DNA of 64,000 nucleotides from Pythium myriotylum (GCA_023091665.1 JALJCQ010000001.1:124001-188000); one strand, 5' to 3'. Positions 28,033 through 39,831 are shown, counted from the stretch's first letter. Numbers and translations: made by a program. The notes: generated by a model not told the origin, from the sequence alone.

Positions 28033-29781
28033 CTAAGGCTGTAAATGCAATGTGACGACTCCATCATCCCCATACTTGACAACTACTTCACCAAAACGAG
28101 CATGGCCTGTAGTGTCGTCAATGGGAAAGGATGCAGTCGCTCGATGAGGACCTTGACTTACATCTGTACCACCTTTGCGGAAATCCATAATCACTCGATT
28201 CCAAATCAGCGTATTTACCCCCTGGACCGAAACGGCTCATGTGCTCACCAATCTTGGCCCCACTTCTTACTATCTCAATGCCCCACATACGATCACCATC
28301 CACGAAGAAGTCGATTTCCCCCTTCACCGTAGTGCTCGCCGCGAATGACCTCGACAACTCGGAGCAAATCGCAGTATCAAAAGTTGTGTTCTGGAGAAGT
28401 CCCAATGCGAACAAATGCTGGAATGTGGTTTCTTTCGGAAAATCACCTGGACTCGACGTGGATGACGCGAGGGATTTCGCCGACATACTTTGAATTGCTT
28501 TCATCACAAGTTCACGAAGAGTCGAGGGATTACTGTCGGCACGGAATGGGAAATAGCAATCCATGAAGAACCGTTTCGCCAAAAGAGAAGAGAAAACATA
28601 ATATCGCTGCGCATCAATCTTCAAAATACCAGCTTTGGCGAACGATGCCAAAACGTCGGATAAAGACTGGTCCACTGGGCGGAGGAATGAATGCGTTCTC
28701 CCAAGACACATTTCAAAAGAGCATCTTTCTTTTCAGCTGGAATGTGACGTAGGTCAACGGCACCAAAACAACGACCCATGTGACCCAGAAGTTTCTTCGA
28801 ATAAAATGCTCGTAGACAGTCGACTTCGGTTGGACGGTGGTGACGAAATTGATCGGCAAAGAAAGAGACAGACTTGCACAATGCACCAATTAGTCCATTG
28901 CAATGCTCGACGATAGTCTTCTTCAGCTCGGAAAACTGCTGCATGCAAGTCGGCAAGCCAAGAGGTTGTTGCGAGCTGAGAAGCACCAGAGACTGCTCAT
29001 CGGACAAAAGCAAATCGTCTCGAGAGATCTTTTCAAGTCCTTGAAAGTTTGCAGGGCTTGGTTGTTCTCGTGTGGGAATCACGTGAGTTGCAGAAATGAT
29101 GAACCGCACACCAGCACCAAAATATAGCGGTGCATCCTTGATCAGCACATCCCAAAATGAAGAATTATCGTATCGACACTGAGCGTCATCCAGCATGTAA
29201 ATGACGTGATCAAATGCACACGTTCGTTCCCGAATATCCAATCCAAACCGTGAAAGCAAATCCCATGGGTTGCCGTCTTCCTTCAAAGAGATGTACACAG
29301 GCTTCAAGTCGGGATACTTGTGTTGAAACATAATCAACAGCGACGTTTTGCCAGAAGCTGCGGGGGAATTCAAAAGCAAGAATCGGGTTTTCCCCTCTTC
29401 CCCGGTGATCCACTCGGCCATTCTCGTCAAGATGGGATCACGATTGAAATGAAGACTCGCTGGATTGATTCCGTCCGCGTACGTCAACGACGCTCCGACC
29501 AAGCCGCGTGGTTCACTTCGCTGCCGCGTCGACGTTTGCACGATAAGCGCATCCTTCTTCGTACCACCGAACGGTCCGATTGGCGAATCCTCTTCCAACG
29601 CCACACCGTTCGCGAAGACAGTGAGGTCGGATGCAGCAATCCCAGCGAGGCGGCTGTCTTTGAACTTGTCCTTCACAGCGTCTCGCAACGTATCCACATC
29701 CTCAACATCCACGACAACACAAGTCGCCGACGTCAGAGGGCTCTTGTCCTCCGCCACGAGCAGGAACCACTTTCGCTTCAT
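28033..29781 (-). pseudogene. Crinkler (CRN) family gene with two frameshifts
   Basis: Starts at ATG 29781 with an N-terminal ubiquitin-like CRN header (VDTLRDAVKDKFKDS; GTKKDALIVQ), without a clear LFLAK. A P-loop NTPase follows (LLLNSPAASGKTSLLIMF), with Walker B-like VIYMLDDAQ and sensor FIISATHVIP. Near 28700 the frame shifts, and the protein continues as LSDVLASFAKAGILKIDAQ up to a PD-(D/E)XK-like nuclease part (GEIDFFVDGDRMWGIEIVR). A second shift near 28190 leads to MDFRKGGTDVSQGPHRA and the stop at 28035-28033. CRNs are secreted host-translocated effectors of oomycetes; this copy cannot make the whole protein. The NTPase-nuclease arrangement parallels the intact CRN at 58003. Confidence 0.8.
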
Positions 29782-30123
29782 CGCTTCTCTATATTCGACG
29801 ATGACGAGAGAACAACTCTGTTGACTGAGGTTCCGGAACCGCGTTTCGAACCGGTTCCAAAACGATGTCGTACTTACTCAAGGTCGTCGTTAAAACGACA
29901 TGGTATGGACGGTTATCAATCCTTTTGGAACGCAGACCAAGAGGAGACAGTGAAAGAAATCAAGAGGACCCGTGCAGCTAAGCGCGAGTCTACACATAAT
30001 GATACCTCAGTACATGTCATGTACTTAGAATATGGACGAAACGCAGCGCTCAATTGCTCGCTCCGATGGGGAGGCTCACTGTCTGCTTCCCACATGTACA
30101 GCTTAGCGAGTTGTATTTCCATC
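29782..30123. other. Intergenic region between CRN pseudogene and NDUFAF7
   Basis: Holds the upstream region of the CRN pseudogene and the downstream region of the NDUFAF7-like gene. No further gene is visible. Confidence 0.4.
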
Positions 30124-31766
30124 TTACTTGCTATGCTTTGTGGTCTCTGCAGCTGTCTCAAAACCAACTGGTCGCCCGATCTGTGTGTTTGTGAGGGCCA
30201 TTGCCTTGAAGATCGAGCCCATTTGTTCCGGATCCACGAGCCGTTCATACGCGGAATATAACTCTTCCTGCTGCTCCTCGCTCTCGCAGTTCTGGAGCAA
30301 AACTGCAAGTCTGTGCTCAATACCCATAGCCTTGAGGAATTCGCCCTGGCCAATTGGGCCGAATGCATGCACTTCATCATCCACTGTCGCATATTTGCGC
30401 AGCGTTGCGAAGTCCACATCAATACTCTGCGAGCAAGAACACGATCTCCCCATCAGACTCGCTACAACGATACTCATGAGTATAGACTACTCACCAAGTC
30501 AACCTCACCGGGCTCGCGAAGCACGCTGACGAACTTGTGGTTCTGGATACCTCGCAGACTCGCCTCCGACGGGTGGTCACGGCCATAGTCTACGATCAAT
30601 GCCCCGCCGCCTTGTTCCTTGATACGCTTGGCAATGTCCTGCACGAGAGCAATACTCACGGGCGAGATCTCGATCCGGTCGCCGATCTGAGCCTCTGCGG
30701 TCTTCACGGGCGCAGACATATCTTCGACGTCGAGTCGCTGGATCGGTGGTGCGGCCATCGCTTTCTCAGCCACGGCCTCAATTGACTGCCCCTGGAACGA
30801 CATCGGATCGAAAAGCTTCTGGCGACCAATGTATACGCGCGTCGCTGGGGTTGGCCCCGGTGAAAGCACGAAGCGGAAGTGGTCCTCGGTGTCTGCACTG
30901 TAGTCCAAGTCCACGAGCCGCTCGCACCAACCCTTGGCCGTGTACTCGAACTGGTGCACGGGCAGCGCGTCGAAGAGCTCTTGCATGACATAGAGGCTCG
31001 GCGCGTGCGGCACGTTGGCGAAATCTTCGTGCCACTGGACCGTGGGGCCGCCGTCCGGCAACCTCATCTTGTTGGGCTCGGACGTGGGCTCGCAGTTGAG
31101 TGTGCGCTGCTGGATCTCGCGCAGTGCTGGACTCATCTCGACCATGTGGATCTGCAGCGCGTTGTAGAACGGCGTGAAGACCTTGACCGCACGCAGAAAG
31201 TCGCTCATGAGGCTGCCGCGTCCCGGCCCCATCTCAACGATCTGGATCGCAGCCGGCGAGCCCATTTGCTGCCACGTCGCGACGCACCAGACGCCGATCA
31301 ACTCGCCAAACATTTGCGAGATCTCGGGCGCCGTCGTGAAGTCGCCCTTGGCGCCGAAAACGTCTTTCTTCATGTAGTACCCGTGCTGCGGGTGGCCGAG
31401 CGCCTTACACGCCAGTCGCGTCGTCAGTGCAAAGGCGCGTCCATCAATCCCAAAAACTTCTTTCAAAACACTTACACGCTGCATGAACTCGGCGACCGTG
31501 AGCGGGCCCTTGACCTCGATCATCGTGCGCAGCACGTGCACGAGGTCGGTCTCGCGCGACTTGTTGGTGGGCTTGAGCGCCGGCGCCGCGTCCATGGGCT
31601 GCTTGAGCTCGGAGCGGTCGATGCGCACCGAGAGCACCTTGGCCTTGCTCTCGGGCGTCTGCTGCTGCCACTTGCGCGCCTGCGCTTGCACTTGATCTCG
31701 TGACGAGCTCAGCGCTCGCGCTGCTGCGCGGCGGGAGCACACGGGCGGCGCGAGGCGACGCAGCAT
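30124..31766 (-). CDS. NDUFAF7: NDUFAF7-like mitochondrial protein arginine methyltransferase, three exons
   Basis: Exons 31766-31476, 31403-30495 and 30426-30124 give 499 residues. NDUFAF7 dimethylates an arginine of the complex I subunit NDUFS2 during assembly in the mitochondrial matrix. The N terminus (MLRRLAPPVCSRRAAARALS) is an arginine-rich presequence. Family motifs (DUF185) follow: HPQHGYYMKKDVFGAKGDF, TAPEISQMFGELIGVW, VEMGPGRGSLMSDFLR (SAM-binding), YVMQELFDALPVHQF and LIVDYGRDH. Intron 2 (30494-30427, GTGAGT...CAG, 68 bp) holds an in-frame stop. Intron 1 (31475-31404, GTAAGT...AAG, 72 bp) is a multiple of three without a stop, so a simple frame reads through it; removal restores the family's EFMQR-ALGHPQHGYY. 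This is the clearest housekeeping gene in the window. Confidence 0.93.
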
Positions 31767-32235
31767 TTGTGGCTGGATGAGATGATCGATGGCTTGACCT
31801 CATGAGCTCGTGAGCAGCTCACGACGGGTCGGGCCGGGTTGGACGGGTTGAAAACCCGTCAAAATTGGAGTGGGATAAATGGATTATAATTGGTATTCGT
31901 TGATTGAGAGCAGTGTGTGGCAACGAAAGTGGCAGACCCCGAGGCGCGGCGAGAGCGATCTGCGCGTAGCTGAGGCCACCGCCATAGTGGCCAGATGATG
32001 ATCGGGTCGATTTTGAAATCGACTCGATAAACAAGCAGCAGCCTGACTCTACTGGGCTCTCTGACTCAGCCGAAGCCCCGAGCGAGAATTCGAACGAAGT
32101 GGTTCGTTGTGCGAATGTGGGAACCTTCGTTTCCTACTACACAATTGTTCACCTACCGGCTATTATGATATTGCGGGAAGAAGAGTTGCCACGGGAGCGT
32201 TTTGGTATCAAGTGGACGCCTGTCTGCCACGTCTT

Positions 32236-32287
<52 letters not shown>

Positions 32288-33920
32288 AGTCGCTCTCCAT
32301 TTGCCACCCTCCAAACAAAGGAAGTCGTAACCTTTTACATTGTTCAGGAGTTTCTGCCGCGTCAATATGATGCAAAGAAGCAGTCACTGTCAAAACCATG
32401 CAATCCGGCACACCCGCATCACGTTAGCAAACGATTTTCAGCTCACACCGATGACAAAACGGTTGGCCCGATAATTTCTCTGCACCCTAATTTCGCTGCT
32501 GGCTGGCCCGACAACCCATAGACACAGGACAAACAGAGAGCGGAAAACTTTGGAGACGTTGCCAATCCAATGATCGCTTGTTGGTGGCAATTACGTGCAT
32601 ACCATCAAACGGCGGAAGTCGAGTAAAAGTTAACTTCTCCTGCATTCAGGTGCGCCAAAATCGCGCGACGATGGCGCAAAGTTCTCATTATTTCAAGGAA
32701 ATCGCCTGAACTCGACATACGAGTAATCCCATGGCATCGTTAGCTCACCTGGGTACACTGAGCGATAAAAGAGAGCGTGGATATCTACGAAGCCGATAGA
32801 TGGCAGAGTCAAAGAGGGGATCAAATTCGCCTCGACAAGGTTGTCTGTGGGCTCGCATCCCTCTCTTTCTACCGACGTTGATAGCCTTGTCAACCGTAGG
32901 GCTTGCACCAGGAGATGGCGGCGATTGATCAAACGCTGCCAGAGCGATTCCAAGCGTTTGAGCAAACCCACCAATGTTTTCGACCGTGTTCGACACGGTT
33001 TTGAGCCCTCACCAGTCCCTCTTCTCTCAGGAGATGACGATGGTGATGATGACGATGATGATGCAAATGATGTCGAGTGAGTTCCAACGAGTGAATCCTA
33101 ACAGCTACTCTCAACAGAGATGGGAAACTTCAGCTCGAGATCTCTGCTGTGCCATTTACTTGGCGTAAACGCTTGACCTTCACCAGTGCCCGAACTGATG
33201 TCGTCTACGCGGACGGTGTCACCCATGAGTTGACCTATGGAGGCGTCGGGAGAGGTGATGACGCACCACCTCGTCGACGGCAGTGGGTCCACGAACTGCG
33301 TCCTTGTGCGCAGAACGGAAAAGTTTAGAGGACGTAGTCAGGCCATGTTGAGTCCGCACCGGAATGCGACTCAGCTAATAAATGTCGGAGAGGTGAACAG
33401 AACACGTCAGCATGGCAAAAACGTTCTCGGTGGCAATGATCCACATCGATATTGAAAACACCCGGTCAGCAGGGTGTCATCAGCTGAAGTGATTATTGGT
33501 CGAGCTGAGTGAGCCAAGGCGACTGTAGTAAGAATGGGATTTCGGTGGTCAAGGTTGAGATTTAGGAAATGTATCATAAGTCGACGTGCATCTCAAACCT
33601 TGATGCCTGTCTGCTCTCACTGATCGTACACGGTGAAGAGGGCACGAGCAGTAGGCGCGGTGGAAAGAGACTCTGATATTTATTGAATCCCACCACACAC
33701 ACATCACCTCATTTGATGTAACAGCTGTCCACTACCTGGAGTGCAATAGTCCCGGTGATGCACTCGGATGATATGTCGCACCATAGAGGGGACTAATCGA
33801 TCCAACCCCTGGGCGTACATTGCAGTGTCCTACTATCGTCTCCTTGGTTGAGGTCCTTGTGGTCAACTCGACACCCAATACTGGACTCCTCGAAACGCCG
33901 ACAAACCTCCGCTTTGGAGG
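31767..33920. other. 2-kb intergenic region with a TG microsatellite and a LINE tail
   Basis: A (TG)n run of 43 bases lies at 32239-32281. At 33020-33115 GATGATGATGATGCAAATGA followed by GTGAATCCTAACAGCTACTC matches the 3' end of the minus-strand LINE at 1347 and 38414, so a LINE remnant sits here. A minus frame at 33292-33098 reads like coding sequence but shows no known motif. Nothing else is supported. Confidence 0.5.
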
Positions 33921-33938
33921 CCTCATTCCGCTTTTTGC
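33921..33938 (+). promoter_or_regulatory. Oomycete-type initiator upstream of the deiminase gene
   Basis: CCTCATTCCGCTTTTTGC, 41 bases before ATG 33979, contains TCATTCC, the core of the oomycete transcription initiator. Position and match support it as the start site. Confidence 0.6.
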
Positions 33939-33978
33939 ACCACACCAAGCACTCGCCCACCCAAGAAGGAAGCTGATC

Positions 33979-35826
33979 ATGGCCCCACATCGTCTCGCTC
34001 TCGCTCTGGCGCTCACTGCTGCGACCACCTCGAAGTCACTCTCACTCAAGACCCAGCCTGACATTCGTGCGGACACGAACCGCGACGGAGTCGTCGACGT
34101 CAACGGCACAACCGATCTCTACGGCAAGTCTATCTGGACGCCCCGACGCGGAGCGATCTTCCTCCCAAACATCGGCGACACCTACGGCCGTTGCTCGGAC
34201 GTCGACACGTTGGGTAATCCACTCACGAACGTCGAGCTCGCTGCTTGTAACGACGCTTCTGGAGACTCGCCAATCGCGCCAGAGTACTTTGCCCCGCTCC
34301 GCACGCTCCCACTCAATGACACGGGAGACGCAGCGTTTGGCTTCGTCGCGGTATACCCCGAAGAGCACGCATCTCACGTGCGCATCTTCTGGTTGTCGGA
34401 CGGACAGAACTGGACGTACATCGATCCGGAGTTCCGTTTCAACGCTACGTCGATTCGACGCGGACTCACGCTTGGCGTCGACTCGCGCCATCTTGTGACT
34501 GACGCTGCAAAGTGGGACGGCATCATCAAAGTACGCTTCACGGTCTTCGACGGTGACGACAATGGAGCAGACGAAGTCGCAATGAAGCTCGCACCCGTGC
34601 TCTTCCATCACCATCTCCAGGCTGTCAACACACTTGTCACGCAGCTCTCCAACACATCCAGCAAAGCCCAGAAGCGATTCGTCGAGCAGTTTGATGCGGC
34701 TCGTAACAAGTCGAAGGTGGCAAACCCACTCGTTACACTACCATTCGATGATGTATGGACCCAGGATATCATGGAACCAGGCTACAGCAGCATGCCTGGA
34801 CCCGAGGGCAAGCCGATCTCCATTCGTGTAATTGTCCGCACGGCCGAGAGCACGCGTGAGGCCGGTCGCCAGGTGTTCACCAAGCTGCGCGGAAAGGGCG
34901 TCGGTGGCTATCAGCCGACAGGCAAAGGCACATTCGGCTTCCGCGAGATCAACTCTGGTGGCAACATCGAAACGATCCCGCCGTACGTGAGCATGTCGAC
35001 GGGTGAGAATTATCCTGTCGGCCGTATCATCACAGGCAGGCACCACGATCTCCTGCCGGCCGAGGCCCAGCTCAAGTTCTATGAGAGCCAGGGGTTACAG
35101 AGCCCACTACTTCTCGAGACGGGCTGGCTCGTCATTGGCCACGTGGACGAGTTTCTCTCATTCTTGCCAGCTAACAACTCACTCGGTTTCACGATCTCCA
35201 TCGCTGACCCGATCGCGGGCTACCAGATTCTGCGCAATGCAAGTGCAGCAGGCTTCAACGGCACGGCAGCGTTCAGCGCCGGGCCAAACCCTGATAATTC
35301 GTCTGTGTTCGGAGACTACCGCTACATCAACTACACCATCGGCGATGTGCTCAACGACGCAGGTATCTCGGAAGATGTCCAAAAGTACGCGAGCCGCTAC
35401 ATCCAACAGAACCTCGCAGTTCTGCTCCAAGAGACGGGACTCAACGCATCCGACGTGGTCCACATCCCGACGCTCTTCGCCAAATCCGAACCTTTCACGC
35501 CTGCATTCGTTGACGGGTTCTCTCCTTTCGACCCACCGGGATCGCCGGCTCACTACACGGTTGCGGAACCCGGAGGAATGGTGTTGTCAGCCTTCTACCC
35601 TGCCGCGGTCAATGGAGTCGTCATTGGGCACTCGTACATCGGTCCAAACGCCTTCGGGCCTGTGATCAACGGTCAAGACATCTTCCAAGATGCTGTCTCC
35701 AAGGCCTACAAGGATGCAGGCATGGACGCGCACTTCATCGACGATTTCTTCTCGCACCATATTGGCGACGGCGACGTGCACTGTGGCTCGAACTCTTTGC
35801 GTGAGACAGCGGTCAAGTGGTGGTGA
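33979..35826 (+). CDS. Secreted protein-arginine deiminase (PAD)
   Basis: 615 residues from ATG 33979, preferred over the in-frame upstream non-ATG extension because it gives a signal peptide (MAPHRLALALALTAATTS) and follows the initiator. PADs convert peptidyl-arginine to citrulline using Ca2+. The catalytic residues are visible: Asp in DDVWTQDIMEPGY (about 254), His-x-Asp in WLVIGHVDEFLSFLP (about 386-388) and Cys in IGDGDVHCGSNSLRE (about 603). A DTNRDGVVDVNGTTDLYG stretch at residues 32-49 resembles an EF-hand/dockerin calcium loop. Numerous N-x-S/T sites fit secretion. Frame intact, no intron. It stands alone, without an operon-like partner. PADs are otherwise best known from vertebrates, some bacteria and fungi. 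Confidence 0.88.
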   Translation: MAPHRLALALALTAATTSKSLSLKTQPDIRADTNRDGVVDVNGTTDLYGKSIWTPRRGAIFLPNIGDTYGRCSDVDTLGNPLTNVELAACNDASGDSPIAPEYFAPLRTLPLNDTGDAAFGFVAVYPEEHASHVRIFWLSDGQNWTYIDPEFRFNATSIRRGLTLGVDSRHLVTDAAKWDGIIKVRFTVFDGDDNGADEVAMKLAPVLFHHHLQAVNTLVTQLSNTSSKAQKRFVEQFDAARNKSKVANPLVTLPFDDVWTQDIMEPGYSSMPGPEGKPISIRVIVRTAESTREAGRQVFTKLRGKGVGGYQPTGKGTFGFREINSGGNIETIPPYVSMSTGENYPVGRIITGRHHDLLPAEAQLKFYESQGLQSPLLLETGWLVIGHVDEFLSFLPANNSLGFTISIADPIAGYQILRNASAAGFNGTAAFSAGPNPDNSSVFGDYRYINYTIGDVLNDAGISEDVQKYASRYIQQNLAVLLQETGLNASDVVHIPTLFAKSEPFTPAFVDGFSPFDPPGSPAHYTVAEPGGMVLSAFYPAAVNGVVIGHSYIGPNAFGPVINGQDIFQDAVSKAYKDAGMDAHFIDDFFSHHIGDGDVHCGSNSLRETAVKWW

Positions 35827-36330
35827 AGGCTAAAATGTGTTCTCGCACATACATAGAGAGGAAAGAGACTTCACAGGTTAACCTCCATGGATTCTATTGA
35901 CAGCACCGCCACGATGCTTAACTCTCTTGATTGCAGGGGACACTCGATCCTTGATGATAGTCTACGTCTTCGGGGCAGGTGTTGTCAAAGTCTCCTTGTG
36001 TTGGGAAGACTTTGTGCACGTGCGTGCACGTATACGTTTGCACCACTACTGAAGTCCTTCTCTCTAGTGGTTGAGAGGAGTGCTACGATGTACTGGTGTC
36101 GCTCATGGCCAGCCGGATGGTACGCCTGACTACTGGCAGTGGTGTCCATGATGACGTTGGCTGCTGCACCAGCCATATTATTGGCTGCGCGGGGGTGGTG
36201 ACTCCAGCTGCGGTTTCTGAGGGAATCGGCGAGTGCTTGGGCGTATTCCCTGGGAAAGAAATGCAGGATAGACGACCACTGGTTCATACAAATTTACCCC
36301 GGGCTCAGTGCGCAAACAAACCTTACTCAG
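35827..36330 (-). mobile_element. LINE RNase H fragment, minus strand
   Basis: Between about 36290 and 35985 the minus strand encodes HHPRAANNMAGAAANVIMDT and AYHPAGHERHQYIVALL, the C terminus of the same LINE RNase H seen at 42662. The RNase H N terminus is absent. The 36318-36330 end is the left target duplication (AAACCTTACTCAG) of the next LINE. The first 150 bases of this interval are plain intergenic sequence after the deiminase gene. Confidence 0.6.
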
Positions 36331-37242
36331 GACGACGACACAGGAGATGGACCGTTCCCCGTCCTGCAAGCGGTCTGGCAGCAGCTTGTGCTGGAGACAC
36401 TCGTAGTGCTTCACGCCTGGAGAACCAACGCGAACTATGCCCCAAATGCCTGGACCACCAAGCAAGCAGAGGCAGTACACAGAATCGGCTGCGGAAGAGT
36501 ACTCGACACACTAGAACTTCGACTCAACCGGGATCCGGACACGCCGCCCCACGCAACGGGCGTCATCAACCGCTTCAGAAGCCTTCTCACCACGACTGAG
36601 GAGTCGGCAGCACACATTGCCGAGCTCGCGGAGCCAGCGGGTGTGCTCCACTTCGGCGGGTCCCCCGGGGGCTCGCCAGGACCACGCGGCGTAGGTACAC
36701 TCATCGTGGCACCATCGGACGTGGATCCCGCACACGCCGTACAATGGAGCGCGGCCACTTGGCTTGCAGAGCCCTCAACGACGCAACACCAAGCGAGCTA
36801 CCGAGGGCTCATAGACGGACTACGAGCGGCGGTGGACAACGGCTGGCACGGCCTCACAGTTCTTGGTGACAGCAAACTCATCCTCGGGCAATTGCGCGAC
36901 TACCGGCCGCCCAAGAACGACGCTCTCAGACGGCTGTACCACACGGCTCGACGACTCGCCGACATCGTCGGCGTACGCCTCTGGCGCCATCAGCTCAAGG
37001 CCCATCACACCATGGTGGGAGCCCTGGCAACCCACGCGACGGGCACAAGACAATCGAGTCACGCCCGTCACCCCACTGGTCAAGTCTGCCACGCAGACTT
37101 ACCACGGCTCGCGCCCTCTGACTTACAGCCCTGGCTCTCTAGTCAGGTTGACCCACGGTAACAGAACATGAGACGGCACAGAGCCCCAGCTATTAGAGTA
37201 CATTTAATGCGCTCAATAGACTTCACCTTCATCATCATCATC
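36331..37242 (+). mobile_element. 5'-truncated LINE with 13-bp target duplication
   Basis: AAACCTTACTCAG flanks the element at 36318-36330 and 37243-37255, and the 3' end has a CATCATCATCATC tail. The frame 36388-37161 encodes the end of the reverse transcriptase region and an RNase H. The usual first catalytic Asp motif (FDGGSRGNPG) reads FGGSPGGSPGPRG, so the Asp is lost and the enzyme would be inactive. Conserved LTVLGDSKLILGQLRDYRPP is kept. Confidence 0.85.
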
Positions 37243-37512
37243 AAACCTTACTCAGCTACTCCACTGACATCCAGTGGCCTCTACAATTACGTGGAGCAAC
37301 TTGCCAGCAGTGAATGTCTTGATGGTTACTACCTCAATCCTCAAAGCTCATTCTGTGTTGCCGAAGTTAAGCTAAAGTCTGCAACTCAACTGTACTGAAC
37401 TCAGCCACTCTACGAGCTCGTAGCAATTCAGCTATTCGGTTTCATTCTTCGTGAGAACATGCTTTCGGTCTCGAGTGTAGACAAGTCGCTATAGAAACCG
37501 AGACGACGGCGG
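37243..37512. other. Short intergenic region
   Basis: Right target duplication of the LINE, then sequence downstream of the secreted-protein gene. No gene seen. Confidence 0.4.
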
Positions 37513-37875
37513 TCAGTTGGTCTCGTCGCTATTGGAGCTATCTGACGATGCCTCAGTCTTAGTCTCTGGTTTCTTAGTGGCCTTCGGCTTCTTCGTGGCC
37601 TTCGACTTCTTCGTGGTCTTCGGCTTCTTCGTTTTGGCAGTGCTGACCTTGACACCATAAATTGCAACGCAGTCACTGACGCACCCATCTAACACCGAGT
37701 AGCACTGCTGTACAGTGGACCGGCGTTCACCAATGGTCGCATCCCAGAGGCATACGTTGTTGGTGGTGTAGCAGTCAGAATCGCAGGTCTTGTTGGATGA
37801 TGATTCGGCGAGGACAAGCACGGACTGAGCGCTGAGGGTGGCGAAAGCGACAACTGCGCCGATGAGGAGCTTCAT
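37513..37875 (-). CDS. Small secreted cysteine-rich protein, lysine-rich tail (SCR-1)
   Basis: 120 residues. A signal peptide (MKLLIGAVVAFATLSAQSVLVLA) precedes a six-cysteine core with spacing CX3C X6 C X15 C X6 CX3C (CDSDC ... CVSDC). A low-complexity tail of TKKPKATKKPK repeats ends in SSDSSNSDETN. It is the most divergent member of a seven-copy family in 37.5-49.9 kb and lacks the family's C-terminal DGKKIN motif. A secreted, disulfide-stapled protein of unknown function; an effector role is plausible but only inferred. Confidence 0.75.
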   Translation of the reverse strand: MKLLIGAVVAFATLSAQSVLVLAESSSNKTCDSDCYTTNNVCLWDATIGERRSTVQQCYSVLDGCVSDCVAIYGVKVSTAKTKKPKTTKKSKATKKPKATKKPETKTEASSDSSNSDETN

Positions 37876-38413
37876 AACTCGAGGGGAGAGATGGATGCGA
37901 AGTGGAAGTGGTGTTGGTGTGGGGTGGTAGGCGAATCCTGAACTGCCTCGAGGAGACCCGGAGCAGACGCACTGGGCTCGTGGGAATAGAGCCTCAACCC
38001 GCGGAGAGTCAGTTGAAGCGTGATCAGTGTCGCCAGATTGAACTGTCTTGTGTGATTTGCTTGCACTTTAATTCACCGAAAATGTCCAATCCGTCAAGGC
38101 AATGGGTGAGAAATGGTATTTGGCCATATGGGTGACGTGTTGCCTGGGATAACACCGCGGAATGTACAAACAACTCTGTCAGACATGCAACGCAAGCGAA
38201 CTAGTTCACGACGTAAACATTCATGTGGGCAACTACGACTATTCTGATGATGCCATTGAGCAAAGTAAAAAAAAAGAGACAAGACTGACTGTACTATGTT
38301 GAGACAGTGCCTTCACCCAGGCTGCCTAGTCTTGTAGTGTACATAATTCTCGTTGGGTTCTTGAGTGCCCCCGTCGACGGATTATCTGCCCATCTCTCAA
38401 TACCGAAGGGATT
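37876..38413. other. Intergenic, upstream of SCR-1
   Basis: CACTTCGCATCCATCTCTCC stands about 20 bases before the SCR-1 ATG on the minus strand and resembles an initiator. No other gene or repeat is supported. Confidence 0.35.
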
Positions 38414-38879
38414 GATGATGATGTTGTGGAGTCTATTGAGCTCAACGTGTGAATCTTAATAGCCTTCCTGCTGTGCTGTCGACATGCTAGGACTCAACAG
38501 TGGCACCATGGAGGCTGAGCCACGGAGTGATGTCTTTGTGAAGCAGAACCGTGTTCCCTGCCACATCGTGTGGCCGTGCCCAACCGCACAGCATGCCTGG
38601 ACCCAGGTCCAGTCATGGTGGGCGAGTCTGGGCATCTGGCACACCCAAGGCCCAGCGACCACCCGGCTCTTCCTTCACGCCATCTTCAGCTTGCAATTGT
38701 CGCACTTGCCACTCAAAACCTGGGAACTCCTCTCGCCTCCCCAGAGTCAACCTCATGCTGACGACTCTGCAGTAGATTTGTTCCCAGTCATGGCGGTGGC
38801 TTGGGGACAAATTGTGCTGGAGACTCTCGTCCTTCTTAAAGCCTGGCGCTCTCGACGTGCTGACGACGATCGCCTCTGA
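38414..38879. mobile_element. LINE fragments, tail minus and RT end plus
   Basis: GATGATGATGTTGTGGAGTC with GTGAATCTTAATAGCC (38414-38465) is the 3' end of the minus-strand LINE seen at 1347. From 38484 the plus strand encodes the C-terminal RT region of a LINE: HIVWPCPTAQHAWTQVQSWW (zinc-binding type H..C) and ILETLVLLKAWRSRR-like sequence at 38820-38865. Confidence 0.6.
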
Positions 38880-39594
38880 TCATTTGCTCAAGCAGCTGTG
38901 CTCCACGAAGCGGCGTGCCAACGAGCTCTCCAGGTTACCCCGAAATGCTACCACGCTGCCATAGACGAGTTAGCCTCGCCAGTATTGAGCGTTAGCAGGA
39001 CCTACAACTTGCCTTGCCAAGCTATTAGGATTCACCTCTTGCATCACCATCAGAAACGTGTTCCCGTCGGGATTGAGAAATGTGCCCTTCTCGACGAGGG
39101 GCGTCACATGGTTCCACCGAATGCTCCGAAACTCACCTACTGTTTATGTACGCATTGACGAATGATCAAAGTTTACGTCGTAAACTGGTTCAACTGGTGT
39201 TACATATCGATCGCAATCGTTTGTACATTCTGCAGTGATAGTCGAAGCGAAGGAGCCAACTCAACAATCTGGCTATATCTTGCTACGTACTGAAGAATCG
39301 CTTTCGTATCTCTGCATTCGATACTTTTGGTGAATCTGATTCAACTGCTCTGAAATCAGAAGACGCGAGAGCGATATGGTTCCTTCAGGATGGTGTACCA
39401 CAAAGAGGTCGTCTGGAAGTTGAATAGAACTACTGTCAAATAGCTACTGAGAGCCCAGTGAAGAGATTCCCGTACTTCAGTATCGACTTGACTGCTTGTC
39501 GTCAGCGGAACCGTCTGGTTGGTTGAACGCGATCTCAAGATTCCCTGTCGCGACACAAGCTCGTCGCACATCCTGGCCACCTCTCGCTGCAGCC
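38880..39594. other. Intergenic with duplicated 5' flank of the SCR family
   Basis: GGTTCCACCGAATGCTC near 39110 matches the upstream flank of the SCR gene at 45123 (minus strand near 45236). This shows that the family spread by segmental duplication including upstream DNA. No gene of its own. Confidence 0.45.
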
Positions 39595-39831
39595 ATAAAG
39601 CTCTTCACCGTTGCAATTGCTGCTCTTGCTGCCGTCAACACCCAGTCACTCTCGGTCCTCGCCCGAACTAGCCGAGGGAAGTGCAGGTCGGATTGCTTAC
39701 AAGGTAACACATGCCTTTGGGAGATTACGTTTGGCTTGACCACAAGAGATAAATGCGAAACTGCATTAGACCAATGCGCCAATTATCGCGCTGCGAAATT
39801 AGGTTCCGTTGGCAATTACAAGTAAACGAAG

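Noticed and set aside
32099..32521. Frame with a CVCVCV run as a cysteine-rich secreted protein
   Set aside because: It is the translation of the TG microsatellite.
33098..33292. 64-codon minus frame as an exon
   Set aside because: Reads like coding sequence but no start, splice partner or homologous motif could be found.
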